Assembly: GCA_964036045.1 (NCBI GenBank)
Contig: OZ038385.1
Coordinates: 5,107,542 to 5,171,541 of the forward strand
Direction of reading: 5' to 3'
Length of the DNA stretch: 64,000 nucleotides
Source of the DNA: Eutreptiella sp. 'Long Island Sound 2002'
Lineage: Eukaryota; Euglenozoa; Euglenophyceae; Eutreptiales; Eutreptiaceae
Of this stretch, positions 1-12,761 are shown piece after piece (within the stretch, counting starts at the first letter, position 1; each line of letters starts with the position of its first letter). The position numbers and the translations under genes are program-made. The notes below the pieces were generated by a model that saw nothing but the letters and a program-made list of their open reading frames with translations, was not told where the DNA came from and did not search any database.

Positions 1-1305
1 CCCTAGTTTTGGCCCCTTGGGGGAGCACGTGACGCGGCACGCGCGCGGCACGGAGATTCGGCCTTCTAGCCCACCCAAGCACCCACAGTTCCTACCCTGG
101 GGGCCCATCGTCTTGGGATTTTGGGCCTGATCCATGATACTCTTGAGTAAGAAATGTCGTTTGTCGTTGTCCATTGAACATCCGCGCTAGCTTGGGCAAG
201 ACGAGGCTCGTAAGAAATGTTGTTTGTTGCTCTTTGAAGATCCCGCCCTCAAAGCTCAGCCCCGGCACGAGGTAGCGGTTGGTGTGGGGCGAAACTTGTC
301 GTTGGGCTGCAATACTGTCGGACCCAGCGCTCGTTTCCGTGGTGGACATCGCTGTTAAGATCCTGTGGGTACGGCGGCTATCGCAATATTTGGAGGGGGC
401 AATGGGACCACCCTTCACAAATCTATTCGCATCTTGTTGTACCTCACCCAGTTTTGTATTTGGCGCCAGGTTCGCTGCCCCTCATATGGCCCTTGGCCCC
501 ATGTGCCACCTCATGTGTCGGTTGTTATCTTGTGGGCTTTGCTACTTTGTTGTGCTAGCAGACAAGTGGTAGGTGATCTTGGGTGAGTTTCCCGGCAGGT
601 GCACGCAGTGCCCGCGTACTGCCGCACGCGGTGCCCACGCACTGCAACAACTTGGCCAATGGTGAACCATACTAGTGTGCACAACTATGCAGAACGATGA
701 GACTTCATTTTGTCCAAGCTTGAAGATGACTGAACGCTTCCAACTTGTGACACAGGGCTATGCTGCAATGTGCGTCTGACAAGAACGGGGAGTACCTATT
801 TTGAACCTGCTGCGGAAACCCTGTGTCTCACCGGCCGGAAACATTGGTGCCGCCGCAAGTTGACAGCAAGGGACACCAGCAAGCACGCAAGATGTGGAAG
901 CTTCGAGAGCAAAAACGTGCAGAACGAGCTGAGGGAATGTAATGTAATTGTGCTGCCCATGGAGCTTTTGGATGACCGAAAGAAAAATTCTGATACACCT
1001 GTCCGGAATTGTTGCACCTTAAAGGTTAAGAAGGATTGCTTACTGTACCGCAATTTCCCGGCAATTTTCCGCAATTTTCCACAATTTTTCCACAATTTTT
1101 CACAATTGGATTTGACCCCCCAAGACCGCAATCCCCCCCCCCTTTTTTTATTGGCAGGGGGGGTGGAAAAAAATTCGCGCGCCCCATAAGGAGAATTTGC
1201 TTCATCTAGCACAGGCTGAAAAATTGGATTTTCACCCAATGTGTCCAAACTCAAAATACTCAGATTTTTCAGGAGAACGCAATAATGGATGAAAACCGTA
1301 TTGGA
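1..1305. other. intergenic, nothing recognised
   Basis: I see no coding domain, RNA gene or known repeat here. Open frames in this stretch are short and lack recognisable motifs. From about 1130 there is a poly-C run followed by poly-T, the first of many long C or G homopolymers in the window. Confidence 0.5.
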
Positions 1306-1392
1306 CTGTCAGAGATGGCTTGTACCGTGGGTAAACAGTGCCTCTGTGATGGCGAGGTCTCTCGTTCAATTCCCGGGGCTGGCAATCTCCAG
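1306..1392 (+). repeat. tRNA-derived SINE-like head, copy 1
   Basis: The segment resembles a degenerate tRNA: an A-box-like stretch near 1324-1336 and a B-box-like CGTTCAATTCC at 1363-1373 (consensus GGTTCGANTCC) followed by a C/G stem. It aligns by eye with 13510-13596: both start GTCAGAGATGG, share CTCTGTGAT in the middle, and end in a T-arm-like hairpin plus GGYAATCT. Two dispersed copies with Pol III-type internal boxes fit a tRNA-derived SINE. No poly-A tail or target duplication was found, so the element boundaries are approximate. Confidence 0.45.
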
Positions 1393-2675
1393 GTTTGCAG
1401 GTAGGATGTGGGACACAATGGAAATTTTTTATTTTTGCGTTTTGTTGCTTTTTTGTGCTTTGATCTTGTCCCCTTTGTTGGGGACCCCCGAGAATGCAGG
1501 GGTTATGTAGCATTTCCGCCCATTTTTGGGCCTACCCATAAGAGGCCAGGGTGGGCGCTGCACTGCAGTCAGAACCGACCGGGGGTCTTTGTGCCCTGAA
1601 ACACAAATACCACCCATATTGGCTGAAACATCAATGGTTAACTTAAAAATTATCCTCCTTGCACCTTCCAAACCCAAAGAGGTGGGGTAGAGTTGAGGAA
1701 AATTCAGGTTTTGGGGTCCGGAAAAAATCTTCGTGAATTTTTTTCGTACACCCCCCCCCCACCTCCTCCGGAGGTACCCCCCGAAAAAAAAGGCTGTACG
1801 CCGGTACCAGGAATTTTTTTTCACCCTCCCCCCCCTCTTTTCAGTGGTCATTGGACAAGGTAGGTCAACAAGTTGAAGGCTTGTGCCAATCTTTTGATAG
1901 TCGCCATGTACGGGGTATTGCACATTTGCAAATCCAAATGTCACCAAAAATGGTCTCGGAGGAATACTCTAGCACAGTGCACGTGTGGTGCACAACAGAG
2001 TTCAGCTGATGTTCTCTGGGCCTCAAGTAAAAGTGTGAAGGGATCCCTTTTGAAAACATTATTTTTACTGAGACTCAGTTTTTACTTACACTGGTGTCAC
2101 CCTCCCGGCGGGCATCCGCACGGCCAACGGGAGGCACCCTCCCCCGAGCAAGCTCATCCTCGGGGATGAGACGGGCATCCGTCGCCCTCCCGGAGCGAGG
2201 AAACCAAGCACACGGGCATCCATGTGCACAAGGGCCCGCTCAAGAGTCCTATCAACACAGGGCCCGGGAGGCCATAATCACTCACCAAATGGCAGCCACG
2301 CGCACCCCACAAGTGGCACCCTGCTTTGCAAGCGGTCCCAAGCCCCGCGGCGGGCAGCACCATGATAACATGGTGGGTAGCTAGGGCCTAATAGCTGCTG
2401 GGCATCCACTGCTGAGCCAGCATCCACTGGAATAGAGGGCTCCTCCAAGCATGGCCCCACAACCAAACCACCAGCCATCACACAAGGGGCCGGCACCAAT
2501 GAGGTGTACACAAACAGGCGACACACCACGCACAGCGGACCACCCGCCAGCCGCGACCCCTCGCAATGCGCGCCATGAGCAAGCCCCGCGCCATGCACTC
2601 GGACAACCCCAGCCAAAGAATGGAAAGGAACAGCAACAGGGCCCACATCACAACCGTAGTGGCCATTACCGCAAG
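1393..2675. other. intergenic with C-rich homopolymers
   Basis: No gene recognised. Around 1741-1840 there are several long C, T and A runs enclosing a short palindrome (CTCCGGAGGTACC). From about 2100 the base composition becomes G+C rich and leads into the minisatellite that follows. Confidence 0.45.
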
Positions 2676-3140
2676 TGCAGCACCCCCATAGTCCCTGGAT
2701 TGGTAACGGGACGGGGGATGGCTTCGGAGAGTTGCAGCACAAGAGCAAGGATTGCTGAATGGCAGCTACTCATTGCTGCAGGGCGGCGACTGCAGCATGG
2801 CGGTTGTTGCAGAGCCGAGACTGCTGCATGGCAGTTGCTGTAGGGCGGCACCCCCATAGTCCCAAGAAAGGAAACGGGACGGGGGAAGGCCGCGGAGAGC
2901 TGCAGCACAAGAGCAGAGACTGCTGCATGGCAGTTACTGCAGGGGAGCACCCCCATAGTCCCTGGATTGGTAACGGGACAGGGGATGGCTGCGGAGAGCT
3001 GCAGCACAACATCAGGGACTGCTGCATGGCAATCACTGCCGGGCGGCGACCGCTGCATAGCGGTTGCTGCAGAGCAGAGACTGCTGCATAGCAGTCACTG
3101 CCGGGCGGCGACTGCTGCATAGCGGTTACTGCAGAGCAGG
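2676..3140. repeat. degenerate minisatellite with CTGCTGCATGGCAGT core
   Basis: Two interleaved motifs repeat. A longer block starting CACCCCCATAGTCCC appears at 2681, 2849 and 2948, each followed by a GGAAACGGGAC-type stretch and GAGAGCTGCAGCACAA. A shorter core, CTGCTGCATGGCAGT with one-base variants, recurs between these blocks and after the last one, and its half-sites are self-complementary. Spacings of 168 and 99 bp mean the blocks are separated by variable numbers of the short core. Open frames across it are artefacts of the repeat. Confidence 0.75.
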
Positions 3141-6001
3141 GCTGCGACCGCCGTAGAGTATGGGAGCAGGGGGAAAAGGGCAGTTGCCACAAGGCAGACC
3201 TAGCAAACCTGAGGCCAGGCAGAGGCGGCTGCGACGCGAAAAGTGCGACCCAGAGCACGCGGACAGCTGCCAACACACCACAGCGTGTTGAGGGGCCCAT
3301 GGGTGTAAGGCCGCCCTAGCACTCGACGGAGACCGCCATCAACTGTCAAGGCGTGAGGCGGCCGCAAAGGCATGCCAATATCCTACGGTCATACTAATCC
3401 TAATCCTAATCAGTTTTTACTTAGTTGCTCACTTTAGTAGTCTTCTTTACTCAGTTTGAAAACTGGGCAGAAGAGATGTTTGGCGCATTGTGTTTGTTAC
3501 TCCCCCAAAAGGAAATCTTCACTCGGCTTTTCGCGTGGACTTTTTCGGTCCCATAGGGCGCTGCAGCTATTTTTAATAGGAGATATCATGTGATCACAAT
3601 CTGCACACATTATGGATCTGGCCCTAAGACAGCGTGGGATATGGAGTCACAACCCACACTCACCCTGAGCATGGTCCCCAGGTTGGGGATCTGGTCAAAG
3701 TGGACCACCCCAATGCTCCACTGGGGTGAGGTAGCATACAAGAACAATGGAAAAGCATGCTAGTAGGAGAGGTGGAGTTGCCCACTAGTACCTCACAAAG
3801 CCATCAAAACATAAGCAAGCAGCTGGTGGTGGGCCTTATTGGCATGTGCAGAACTGGGGGTGTAATACTTTACCTTTCGGATGGATAGATTTCTTGGGAT
3901 AGCACTGTCCTCGCTTAATTGGCAGGTCAAAACCACAGCGGAATCATTCATATGAGCTTGTGACCCATCACTAAACTCCGACAGATGGCATGCTTGTGGA
4001 AGTACTTGGCACTCGCTTCATCACAAAATCACACAATCAGCCATGGTGAGCAAGAGAGGCTCACGGTTGAGGAATGTTGTTACCTCAAACCTAAGGACCC
4101 CCCCCCCTTGTGAGAACCTCCTCTTTTCAGACAACAATAGGTGTTGTTTGCACAATTTTTCAAATTTTACCACTATTCTTGAAAGGGTCATTCTTGCCAG
4201 GGAGGGGGGACCATTTTTGCTTTCATCCGTGCAAGACACATGACACCAGCCCCTCATTTATGCAACCCTTCAGCCTAAATCTTGTACCCTAAAACACGCG
4301 ATGTGATGAAGTTACGTACCAAAGAAATATGGTTGGAACATCAAGTGCTTGCTGGGCACAGTGTGTTGGACACTTGGGGAGCTCCCTGCTGCATGTTGTT
4401 AAACATTGAACTATTGGCTGAAAGTGGCTAAGGTGGGGCTATTCAGCCTCCATTGTGCCTGCCGCATCTTGCCAATTTGCGTGTGTGGACCCCACAGCCA
4501 ACAGGTCACGTGGGCACCCCAAATGCGCATTGTTGGGCGTCAGTTTTGCCAAGGGCTTTTGTTCATGCAAGAAAGTTGCCGGACTCCGGTATGCCTGGAC
4601 AATGAAGTTAAGGTGCTGACCTGCACCCACCCTCCTGGAAGTACCCCCCGTGCCCAAGAACCGCCGTGCACAAGAACCACCCCATGGTTCCACGGCATTT
4701 TTCCTCACACTGCTTTTTTTTTTTTGCACAAAATTGGGTTTTCATCGCTGTGGTGAATGTAGGCCAACAATTCAGGCATGCACAATCAATTTTGATGTGC
4801 GTTGCCTGACAATGCATGTTTGTCTGTCGTTTGGTGTTCATTTGTTCATGGGATTCAATGTGAGAAAGCAAAAGGGCATACATCCCCCAGCACAACGCGC
4901 CGAATTGTTTTTCCGCGGTGCGGGGCTGGTCATGGCTGTATGCAAGAACCAAACCTGGTTCCACGGCAGTTTTTGGGTTTAAAACAATGTCCAAGAACCA
5001 CTTGCCAATCAAACAGCAAAACATGGCAGGTTCCTAGGCACATACTAGGAAAAAATGGAACACCACTATTGTGTTAACTACACTTACACGACAAAATAGT
5101 AATTAATGTGTCATGTGTGTCATGCACAACACAATTTGTAATTTCTATACCCCATGCCACCGACATCCCCTAGAGGTGCAATGGCCACCAGAGGTGTGGC
5201 GGGTGTTTAGAAAACTCTTCCCGCCCAAACGGGACAAGGATTATTCGCAGGGTCTTGTGGCAAAAGCTGCCAGTGGGAGTGTTGATGGAAGAAAGCTCTT
5301 TCCATTGCCTAAGCGCCAATGACGCACAAGGCCCGGCATCGTGGGCCAACGCCCGCCACGGGACATGGCCCTTGGAAAGCGACGAAAGCTTGTCACCCTT
5401 GAGGACCTATGGGGACTGGCACACACGTGATCCTGCATTTCCTTTTTCCCCTTTACTCTAACGCATTACAAGTTTGCCTTATGGAGTGGCGGTTTGCCTA
5501 CCGCATTAGAGAGCCCTCTTGTATACGCATGTGAACTCTGGGTCTTTGCCATGTGCCCCACGCTGCGGGGATCCACTGAATCATATGCTGGAGTTGCCCA
5601 CATTCCCAAGCACAGTCTTGAGTACTCTTTGAACTTCTGGAGTCAGTAAAAAAAAGCAAGAAAGCTCTTTCCATTGGACGGAAGGGTGAAGAATCATGAA
5701 CATGTGCTAAAGGGGGCCCGTTAAGCACAGTGGGCGCGCAGTGCAACTATTTGGGCATCTGGTCGAAGTGGAAACCCATACTTTGTGGTACTTTGGGCAT
5801 CATTGTTGTTTGGTAGTAGGTTCTCATGTATTGGGGATATGGCATTTTGGATTTTCACCTGTTTCACCCATTTCTACCTTTTTGCACACATTTTTTGCTC
5901 ATTTTCACCACATTCACTCTTTTTCTACGTTGACTTCTCCCCACCATGGGAACCCAGAGAAGGCAGGGGTGATGTAGCCAGTCAGCCCAATTGTGGGCCT
6001 T
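3141..6001. other. intergenic, nothing recognised
   Basis: No protein domain or RNA gene is recognised on either strand. Small inverted sequences such as AAGAACCACCCCATGGTTCC (4671 onward) and a related one near 4945 could form hairpins, but no larger element is visible around them. A poly-T run lies near 4713. Confidence 0.45.
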
Positions 6002-6259
6002 CAACGTTCCGGTGCTATTGAGGAAACCGGGCCAATTATCGTTAACCTTCCGGTGCTATTGAGGATAACCGGTTCACAGTTCTCTCCTCCACGTTGGAGG
6101 CCCCTCGCGTTGGGGTGATGGACTCCCACGCTTCGGTGTGGCCCCTTGAGTTGGGGATATTGACTCTCACGCTTTGGTGTGGCCCCTTGAGTTGGGGATA
6201 CGGAGTCCCACGCTTTGGTGTGGCCCCTTGAGTTGGGGATAAGGACTCCCACACTTCGA
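6002..6259. repeat. short tandem repeats: ~42-bp pair then 41-bp array
   Basis: Two parts adjoin. At about 6005 and 6047 a TTCCGGTGCTATTGAGGA-containing unit occurs twice. From 6099 a 41-bp unit containing GGTGTGGCCCCTTGAGTTGG is repeated, with GACTCCCAC-type starts at 6121, 6162, 6203 and a partial fourth at 6244. The full units are nearly identical, so the expansion is fairly recent. Open frames across it reflect the repeat only. Confidence 0.85.
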
Positions 6260-8489
6260 TTCAACCTTCCGGCGCCCGTAACCGTCTAGATTGGCGGCAA
6301 TGTAATGCAGTGGAGCGCCCCCAGGCCGCCGCACGTGCAATGTGACATTAGGACTCCTCCATTTGGCCATTTATCGGTCGAAAGACTTTGACCGAGCGAC
6401 AAAAGGAGTACAATGATGTTCATGGTTCTATAGGGCATGTATTGAGCACTTGTTCGCACACATGTGGCATTGAGGCATCGTACGGAACATACGGAGGGGA
6501 TCTGGTACCGAGTTGCATGAGTATGTGCATTTACTCTTGCATTTGCAACAATTTTTGATTCGAAGACAAGTATGGTACCCTCAATATGGTCCATGAGAAC
6601 ATGTACCTGCACATGTATGGACCGCACCTACATAGGAGGACAATGATGATGAGGATGTTGTGAGTGATGATGGGGATGTATGTGCCCTTTGTTAACTCGG
6701 ACACGTGCTCCATCACTGGCAGTGATCACCCAAATATAAGAATATTCTGAGACCCAAAATGGAGAAATGAATAGGAAATCTGGCAATTTCCTACGGTGAA
6801 TCCCCGAGCACAGGTAGCTTCCCGGAACAAGAAGATGGTCTGGCAGCGAGTTTTCAAGGACCGAGTAATGGCGCACCATCCCCGATGTGCCGATAGCAAT
6901 TGCTGCGCGACGGCTAGGTGAGCGCGTATTGCTCCTTGGATCACGGAGTGGTGCAACCAAGACCATTCTGGACGGCCGTGGGATACACATTTGGCTTCCG
7001 AGGTTCAATAAAGATGTAGGTACTCATGGTGGATGTGGACCACGGGCTAAATCAATGTCCCAAACGTCTGGATGCATTCTTCGGTCTCATCCATTTCTTG
7101 CCACATCTGCTCAATATTGCCGCCCAGTAGTAGAGCGGACGTTACAGGCTCATAGGGGGCTGACACCGCATCAATGCATGTTGGTGTTGTGGGTAAGGGG
7201 GTTCCCTGACCTGCGCGCAAGTATGTCATATCTGCTGGTTGCTGGGATTACCGCTGCAGTAGGGTGTTGGCGTGGGAGTGCACCTGCTTAAGTCTAAGAA
7301 GGCACCAAGTGCAAGTTTGCCTATGCCAATCCAGATGCCTGCCTCACCATGTCAAACACAAACACCAATAAATAACAATCCTTTCGGGGAATCCTTGCAC
7401 TGCGCGCACTGCACGCTACTTTTAGACTATGTTCCCCCCGAAGAGCCCCCAGGCACACCCCTTGGAAACGCCCTTAGAATTAGGTGACCCAAACTGCCCC
7501 AGCTCAAGAAAGTTGCAACCTACCTTCCCTTCACATAACACACACCATGCACAACTGGAAAAGCCATGAAGTGCGCATTGGTCGCCACCCTCAACAACAC
7601 ACAACCGTCTTTTTGTTTCATTGTCAACTAAGTACAAATTGAGAATGCGCAACTTGTGTGCACAACATGACACAGTTGCAGAATTAAAGAAATGTCACAT
7701 TGTCACATGTGTGTGTGTGTCAATGCAATCCGCGGTTCACACTTGTTACACATGGACATCTTTTTAGGGTCAGACTTGGTGCATTTCTGCTGGTAGGGAC
7801 AGAATCCAGGGAGGGAAATGCGCAACTACGGCGTCATGCGTCTGTGCGTGCTCATGACTGCAGACCCTCTGCTGCGCACGCCTAGCGCCGGATAAAAAAA
7901 AAGCATTATTTTTGGGAGAATTGGGCGTTGTCTCGTTTCCTCACGTGTCAGTAAATTTGGAACTGTTGGGGCCAAGCAATGGTGTCCTCTATCTACGAGG
8001 CACTACAAACGTGCATGTGCCTGCCGCCATTGTGGGCCCATTGTCCACCTCAGACTGTGTCGCAATGGGATATGAACGGTCTTGCCATCTTTGGAGTAGA
8101 GAAGACCTTTGTTGCATGCAAACCCCTTAGGCCACTGCATTCCCACTTACCTTCAAAAGCAGTGTGCAATAAGCTAAAACATTGCTTCCTCTGAAGTGCG
8201 CGGTGCAACTTCAGCACCCTATTGGCGTTCACTGCAACACTACGTTTGGCTGAAACCAAATGAGAGGTTGGTGAATCAATACATTGCACATGCACACACA
8301 GCAAGCACCAAAAGACAGGGGGTTTGGGTGGGGGGTAATCTACGGAAGTAGTATTCCATCTTTTTGAATTACCCAACCTAACCGAACCAAATAAATATGT
8401 CAATATAAGATGAGGGCAAGTGTAATGTGTATTGTCACACCATGTGATTCACTGGTTTGTGTGGTTCCTTCAGTCTCCCTTTTGCAAAA
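6260..8489. other. intergenic upstream of TYW3
   Basis: No gene recognised. The final few hundred bases should include the promoter of TYW3, but I see no clear TATA box or other core element that I would assign. Confidence 0.45.
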
Positions 8490-10557
8490 ATGGCACCATT
8501 CGACGACCAAAAGGTCCAGATCCTAAAGGACCTGGATTCTGGGGAGCCTGACCTGTCCCCGAAAGGACATGTGGATGTACTATGTGAGCCCATCCTTGCA
8601 GTCATCAACCGACACCCAGATGCCGTCAGTACCTCCAGTTGTAGTGGGAGGATCTCCATCTTCCAAACCGGCGACACCAACTGCAAAAAAAAGAGCAGAG
8701 GCGGGGGCTGGCTTCTCGTGTCCCATGATGCCGTCACCTTTGACCAAGTCTGCAATGCCCTCCAGGACCTCCCCCAAACCCCCGGGTTTGTGTTCTTCAA
8801 ATTCGAGCCGTTCATCCTTCACGTTCTGTGCCGGACGTTGCCTGTCGCCAATGCACTTTTGACTGCAGCAGTGGGGGCAGGGTACAGGTATCGCTTCCTG
8901 TGTTGGGGTGGGACAGGGGCTGCAGTGGGACGAGGATTTTGAGTCAACCCTGTTGAGGGTAGGGGGCAGCAGTGCTGGAATGGAGCAGAGCAAGGGTGCA
9001 CTGATGGCGTATTCAGTGAGTTGTGCAGCAGTGTTGAACAACAAGCCAACCAAGCATGACATTGTGGATCATCTCTGTGTCCAGATCAGCCACCTTCACC
9101 TCACATCTCTGGCGAAGGAAGCCCCCTGTCCCCTGTTGTGCACAATATGGTCCAGTATTTCTGTGCACGACAGACTTCTGTGGGGCCCCCACTACCACAC
9201 CCCAGCCCCCAAGCCCCGTCCCGCTCCTCCCTCCTCCTGCACAAGAGAGAATCTCAATGCAAGTTCTTGGCCGGGTCGAGGACAGTCAACCACTGTTCTT
9301 TGGAAGGTCTAGCAAGATGTTTCCTCCCTCCCTCCCTCCCTCCCTCCGGACACAGGTCCTGCTGCTCGTCTCATCACACACTTATCTGTCGCTCACAGGT
9401 ACCCCCCCCCAACAACAAGCATTCCTAGTTGCAGCACAGCAACCCCAAGTTACCGTCACTTTTGGAACCGTCAGTTTTGTGGTCCGGAGTGCAAAGTTCC
9501 ATGAATGTGAGCCCATTGTGTGTGGGAAACCAAAGAAAGGGGAGCATGTGTGTAAGACTCATTTCTGCCCCTCCCGCAAGCACTGCCCTGGTCCCAGAAA
9601 ACGACGGTAACACTGGGTCGCCGTGCTCAGAGAAGGCCGTGCTTACACGTGCATTCGAAGGGTTGCATGTTGGGTACGGCAGCGTAACGGTCCCATTCAC
9701 ACCAAAACCAATCAAAATGGCTTGCACTCCAAAGCACAACGCTGTGATGGGGAGGGGAGGCACACACCGTATGTCTGGCACCAGCCTGCCAACAAGTGCA
9801 AGAGCTTGTCACATAGGCAAAGCACTTCTGGGTGTCAAAGGGGGGTGTCAAAGACATGAATACGAAGACTGGCATCGTCTTATGCGGGGCAGGGGCTTGC
9901 CCCCTCCCCGAATTGTGCCTTAGACTGCCCCCCTTCTCAGGAGAGTAATTGCTCCCAACTGTTTTGGTATGAGTTTCGCACTGTTGCTGTCACGGGCCCC
10001 AGACCCCTAAGGCCTCAGATGCGCTTGCCGTACGGCCACGCGGAAGCCGGGCCTTCTCTCTGCAGAGGACCACTGTCGTTTTCCTTAGTTTTCGCCCCTC
10101 CGGGAAAGGGGCCTTGGGTAGGGGTGCGTGCTTCATAGCGTTGCCCCTGTGCAGGAACTCGGGGTTGATGGCAGGAACGAAGCTCATGGTCGCCATCCGG
10201 TCAACCCTCAGTCTGGACGTCCCTGTGGCCGCCAATGGGGCGCTGATTGTGGACCAGAGCTATCTGAGCATTCTCACGGACCTTGCAAACCAAAAGTTTG
10301 CTGAGAACGCCGCACGCATCGACACGCTGCGTGCTGCATTGCAGGAGAAGTGGGCATCCATGGGCCCCAGCCAGAAGGAGATCCGGCGCGCAGAAAAACG
10401 GCAGCAGCGCAAGGAGGCCAAAATCCAGGCTCAGGCTGCGAAGAAAAAGAATGCCACGGTGCCACGTAACACAGGGGATGAGGAGGAGGGGGAGGAGGAG
10501 GATAGAGCATCACCCGTGGCTGCACTGTTTGTGGATGCTGAATCGGAGGGCATGTAA
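8490..10557 (+). CDS. TYW3: tRNA wybutosine-synthesizing protein 3 (TYW3), two exons
   Basis: TYW3 is the SAM-dependent methyltransferase that N-methylates the wybutosine precursor yW-86 to yW-72 on tRNA-Phe position 37, a cytosolic step that supports reading-frame maintenance. Exons are 8490-8887 and 10155-10557, giving a 266-residue protein, close to the usual family length. Family motifs run in order: DLSPKG (residues 21-26), STSSCSGRI (47-55), GGGWLLVSHD (71-80), FEPFILHVLCR (105-115), GYRNSG (131-136, created by the splice) and VAIRSTLSLDVP in exon 2. The C-terminus is Lys/Ala-rich with an acidic run, unlike the core. The start at 8490 is chosen because it has a good context (AAAAATGG) and sits the usual distance before DLSxKG. 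An in-frame ATG at 8457 is the alternative. No stops or frameshifts break it. It is the only convincing host gene in the window. Confidence 0.93.
8888..10154 (+). other. TYW3 intron (1,267 bp, phase 2)
   Basis: The donor is ACAG|GTATCG and the acceptor TGTGCAG|G. Joining 8887 to 10155 makes an Arg codon across the junction and produces GYRNSG, a strongly conserved TYW3 segment, which supports these exact sites. Apparent open frames inside the intron (for example 9056-9610) show no family motif. Confidence 0.88.
9321..9348. repeat. (CCCT)n microsatellite in TYW3 intron
   Basis: A pure TCCC/CCCT tract of about seven units lies inside the intron. Confidence 0.9.
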
Positions 10558-12761
10558 GCCCAGCACACGAACCGTGCCACTGTACCGCCAACCGGATCAC
10601 TTGACTGCCCCTGATCAAACCGCCGTTGTTCTGACCTCCAACCGTCGGCAGCGGGCGACCACCAATCCGCGTTCTAAGCCCACCATTAACAAATGCAAAC
10701 AAATCTTTCCTTTCACGAAACACCCGCTGATTTCGACGAAGGGGTACTGTCTTGTACAGGAAGTTGTCTTCCTGGCACTTTGGGCTTGCTGACCAGGGGT
10801 GGTGTCAATTTTTCACATTGCCATCGGAATTACCTTTTTTTCCCTCGCAGTTTAGAAAAGCCCTGCCAACAGACCGGGGGTCCGTTATGTGGAACCCCTC
10901 ATGACTGCATTTGGAGGTATTGGTTGTGGTGGGGTGCCTGGGCATGTACAGGCAGCACGTGGTAGTTGCTTGCTAGCTACCTCCCCCCTGACCCAGGGTT
11001 CAAGCTCAGGACTTCCAGGCACATGCTACAAATCACCTGGAATTAATTGCAGTACAATCCCCAATGGAGAATCGGACCCAGGATTCCCTGGCAAGGACAC
11101 TGACCCCTGGAAAGTCACTCAGCCAATATAGTTCAACCTTTTTGGAGAGAGCTGACACGCGCGGTGCAGTCACTGGCCTTGCGTCGCAATTGGGGTGCTG
11201 GATAGGGAGGGTTGGGCATCAGGGCTGTACACATGAGCGGTTGATCGAATTGACATGTTGTCTGGAGGGGAAACCGCTGGTCCATTCTTGGGCAGGGAGA
11301 GAACTGCATCCTCGGCGGAGGTTCATTCAACCCCCCTTTGCAGCCCCTCTCCTGATACTGCTTCCGGGGGCTGCTACTGCCGGGGGGGGGGGGGGTTGCC
11401 TCGCCAGCTGCAAGGGACCCAGAGGTTGGAAGGCATGAAAATGGTACATGGAATTAGCACAGCGAGGGAAGTTTTTTCCATGAAATCCGGCTACAATTTT
11501 TTTTGCATATTGCTGGAATGTGGAGGCCGGTTTTTTTTTCCGTCAAAGAATGTGAATGGTGCAGTTTTCCCACAAAGTGCGTTGGGCAGTGGGTATCATC
11601 TGGTCACATCCAGAACCAGGTCTCAATCCTTGGGGCACGGTGTAGTACAACTGGCAGTGCAGTGAAGGGGGTAGGTTACGAGAGGTGGGGAGCCCGCTCA
11701 TGATGCCACCGTGACAGTAATGGTGGTGGTGGTGGTGGTGGGAGAGGGGGGGTGGGGGCTTATGGATGACCCCATTATGTTGACAAAGAAATGAATGCCC
11801 CCCGGTTCGAATACTCTGCTCCAGGTACTACAGGTGACTGCAAGTTTGACAGTACATGAGGCAGTGTTGTCAAAGTTGTTAAATTTTTGAACCTGTGTCA
11901 TTCAAAGCCGAGCAATTTGGGGATTATTCAGAGGCACCATTGGATATTCCTTCACGCACCCTCTATTTCATCAGTTTGGTTTGGCTCCCTGCAGCAAAGC
12001 CCTGGTCTGTGGAATACCCAAGATGTTGAGTTGGACAGCATTGCAATTTTTAACAACCTGGGAAGTTTTGCAGTCTAAGGCATGCCCATTTTGCTTTTCT
12101 GCTCTTCTGGAGCAGAGCAGGTACATTCTCTAGCAGCATGTTGAAGACTTGGTGGTCCCCGGGCCCAGGCATGAATGCACTACCATCTGCAGCCAAGCGT
12201 CCCTCATCGCAAAGGGAAGCAATCAGGCATCCATGGCTAACCCAAACGAGGCAATTTTATTGTCGAACTCAATGTTTGTGGAGCCCTCTTTGACCCCTAT
12301 TGGTGGTTATCCATAGTGTATAACCGCCCCAAAACCCCATGCCCTGCCACACACAAGGCAGTGGTAATTGGAACAGATCAAAGTGCTTTCCCTCAACAGT
12401 AAACTGCAACCACCCATGTCGCAGATCTCAAATCTATGATGTGCAGTGTCTTCATTTTGTGGAGCTATGCAATAGCATCATGCTCAGGCAGACAGGTTGC
12501 ACATGGTGCACTTATTGAGCACAAATCCGCTTTGATCAGTTTGGACTCACCGATGGGATTGCACTTTTACCTGAAGATGTTGTTTCTTTTTGAACTGGTG
12601 CATTTTGCAGGGAGCTGACAAAGTCAGGTGTTTGCTGGTTATCAAAGGCCATATTTGTGCGGACGGGTGTCAAATTGGTATGCATGAAGTGTATTCGACA
12701 CAATAACATTCTCTATTCTCCAAATTATTTGATTATCCAGGAGTGGTGGTTATTTTTGTGT
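10558..12761. other. intergenic downstream of TYW3
   Basis: No gene recognised. Isolated B-box-like words (GGGTTCAAGC near 10999, GTCTCAATCC near 11620) hint at further degraded tRNA-derived repeats, without matching A boxes. A (TGG)n-like tract lies at 11720-11742 and a poly-G run near 11383. Confidence 0.45.

Noticed and set aside
9056-9610. 184-residue ORF inside the TYW3 intron
   Set aside because: No recognisable domain. It overlaps a microsatellite and lies between confirmed splice sites.
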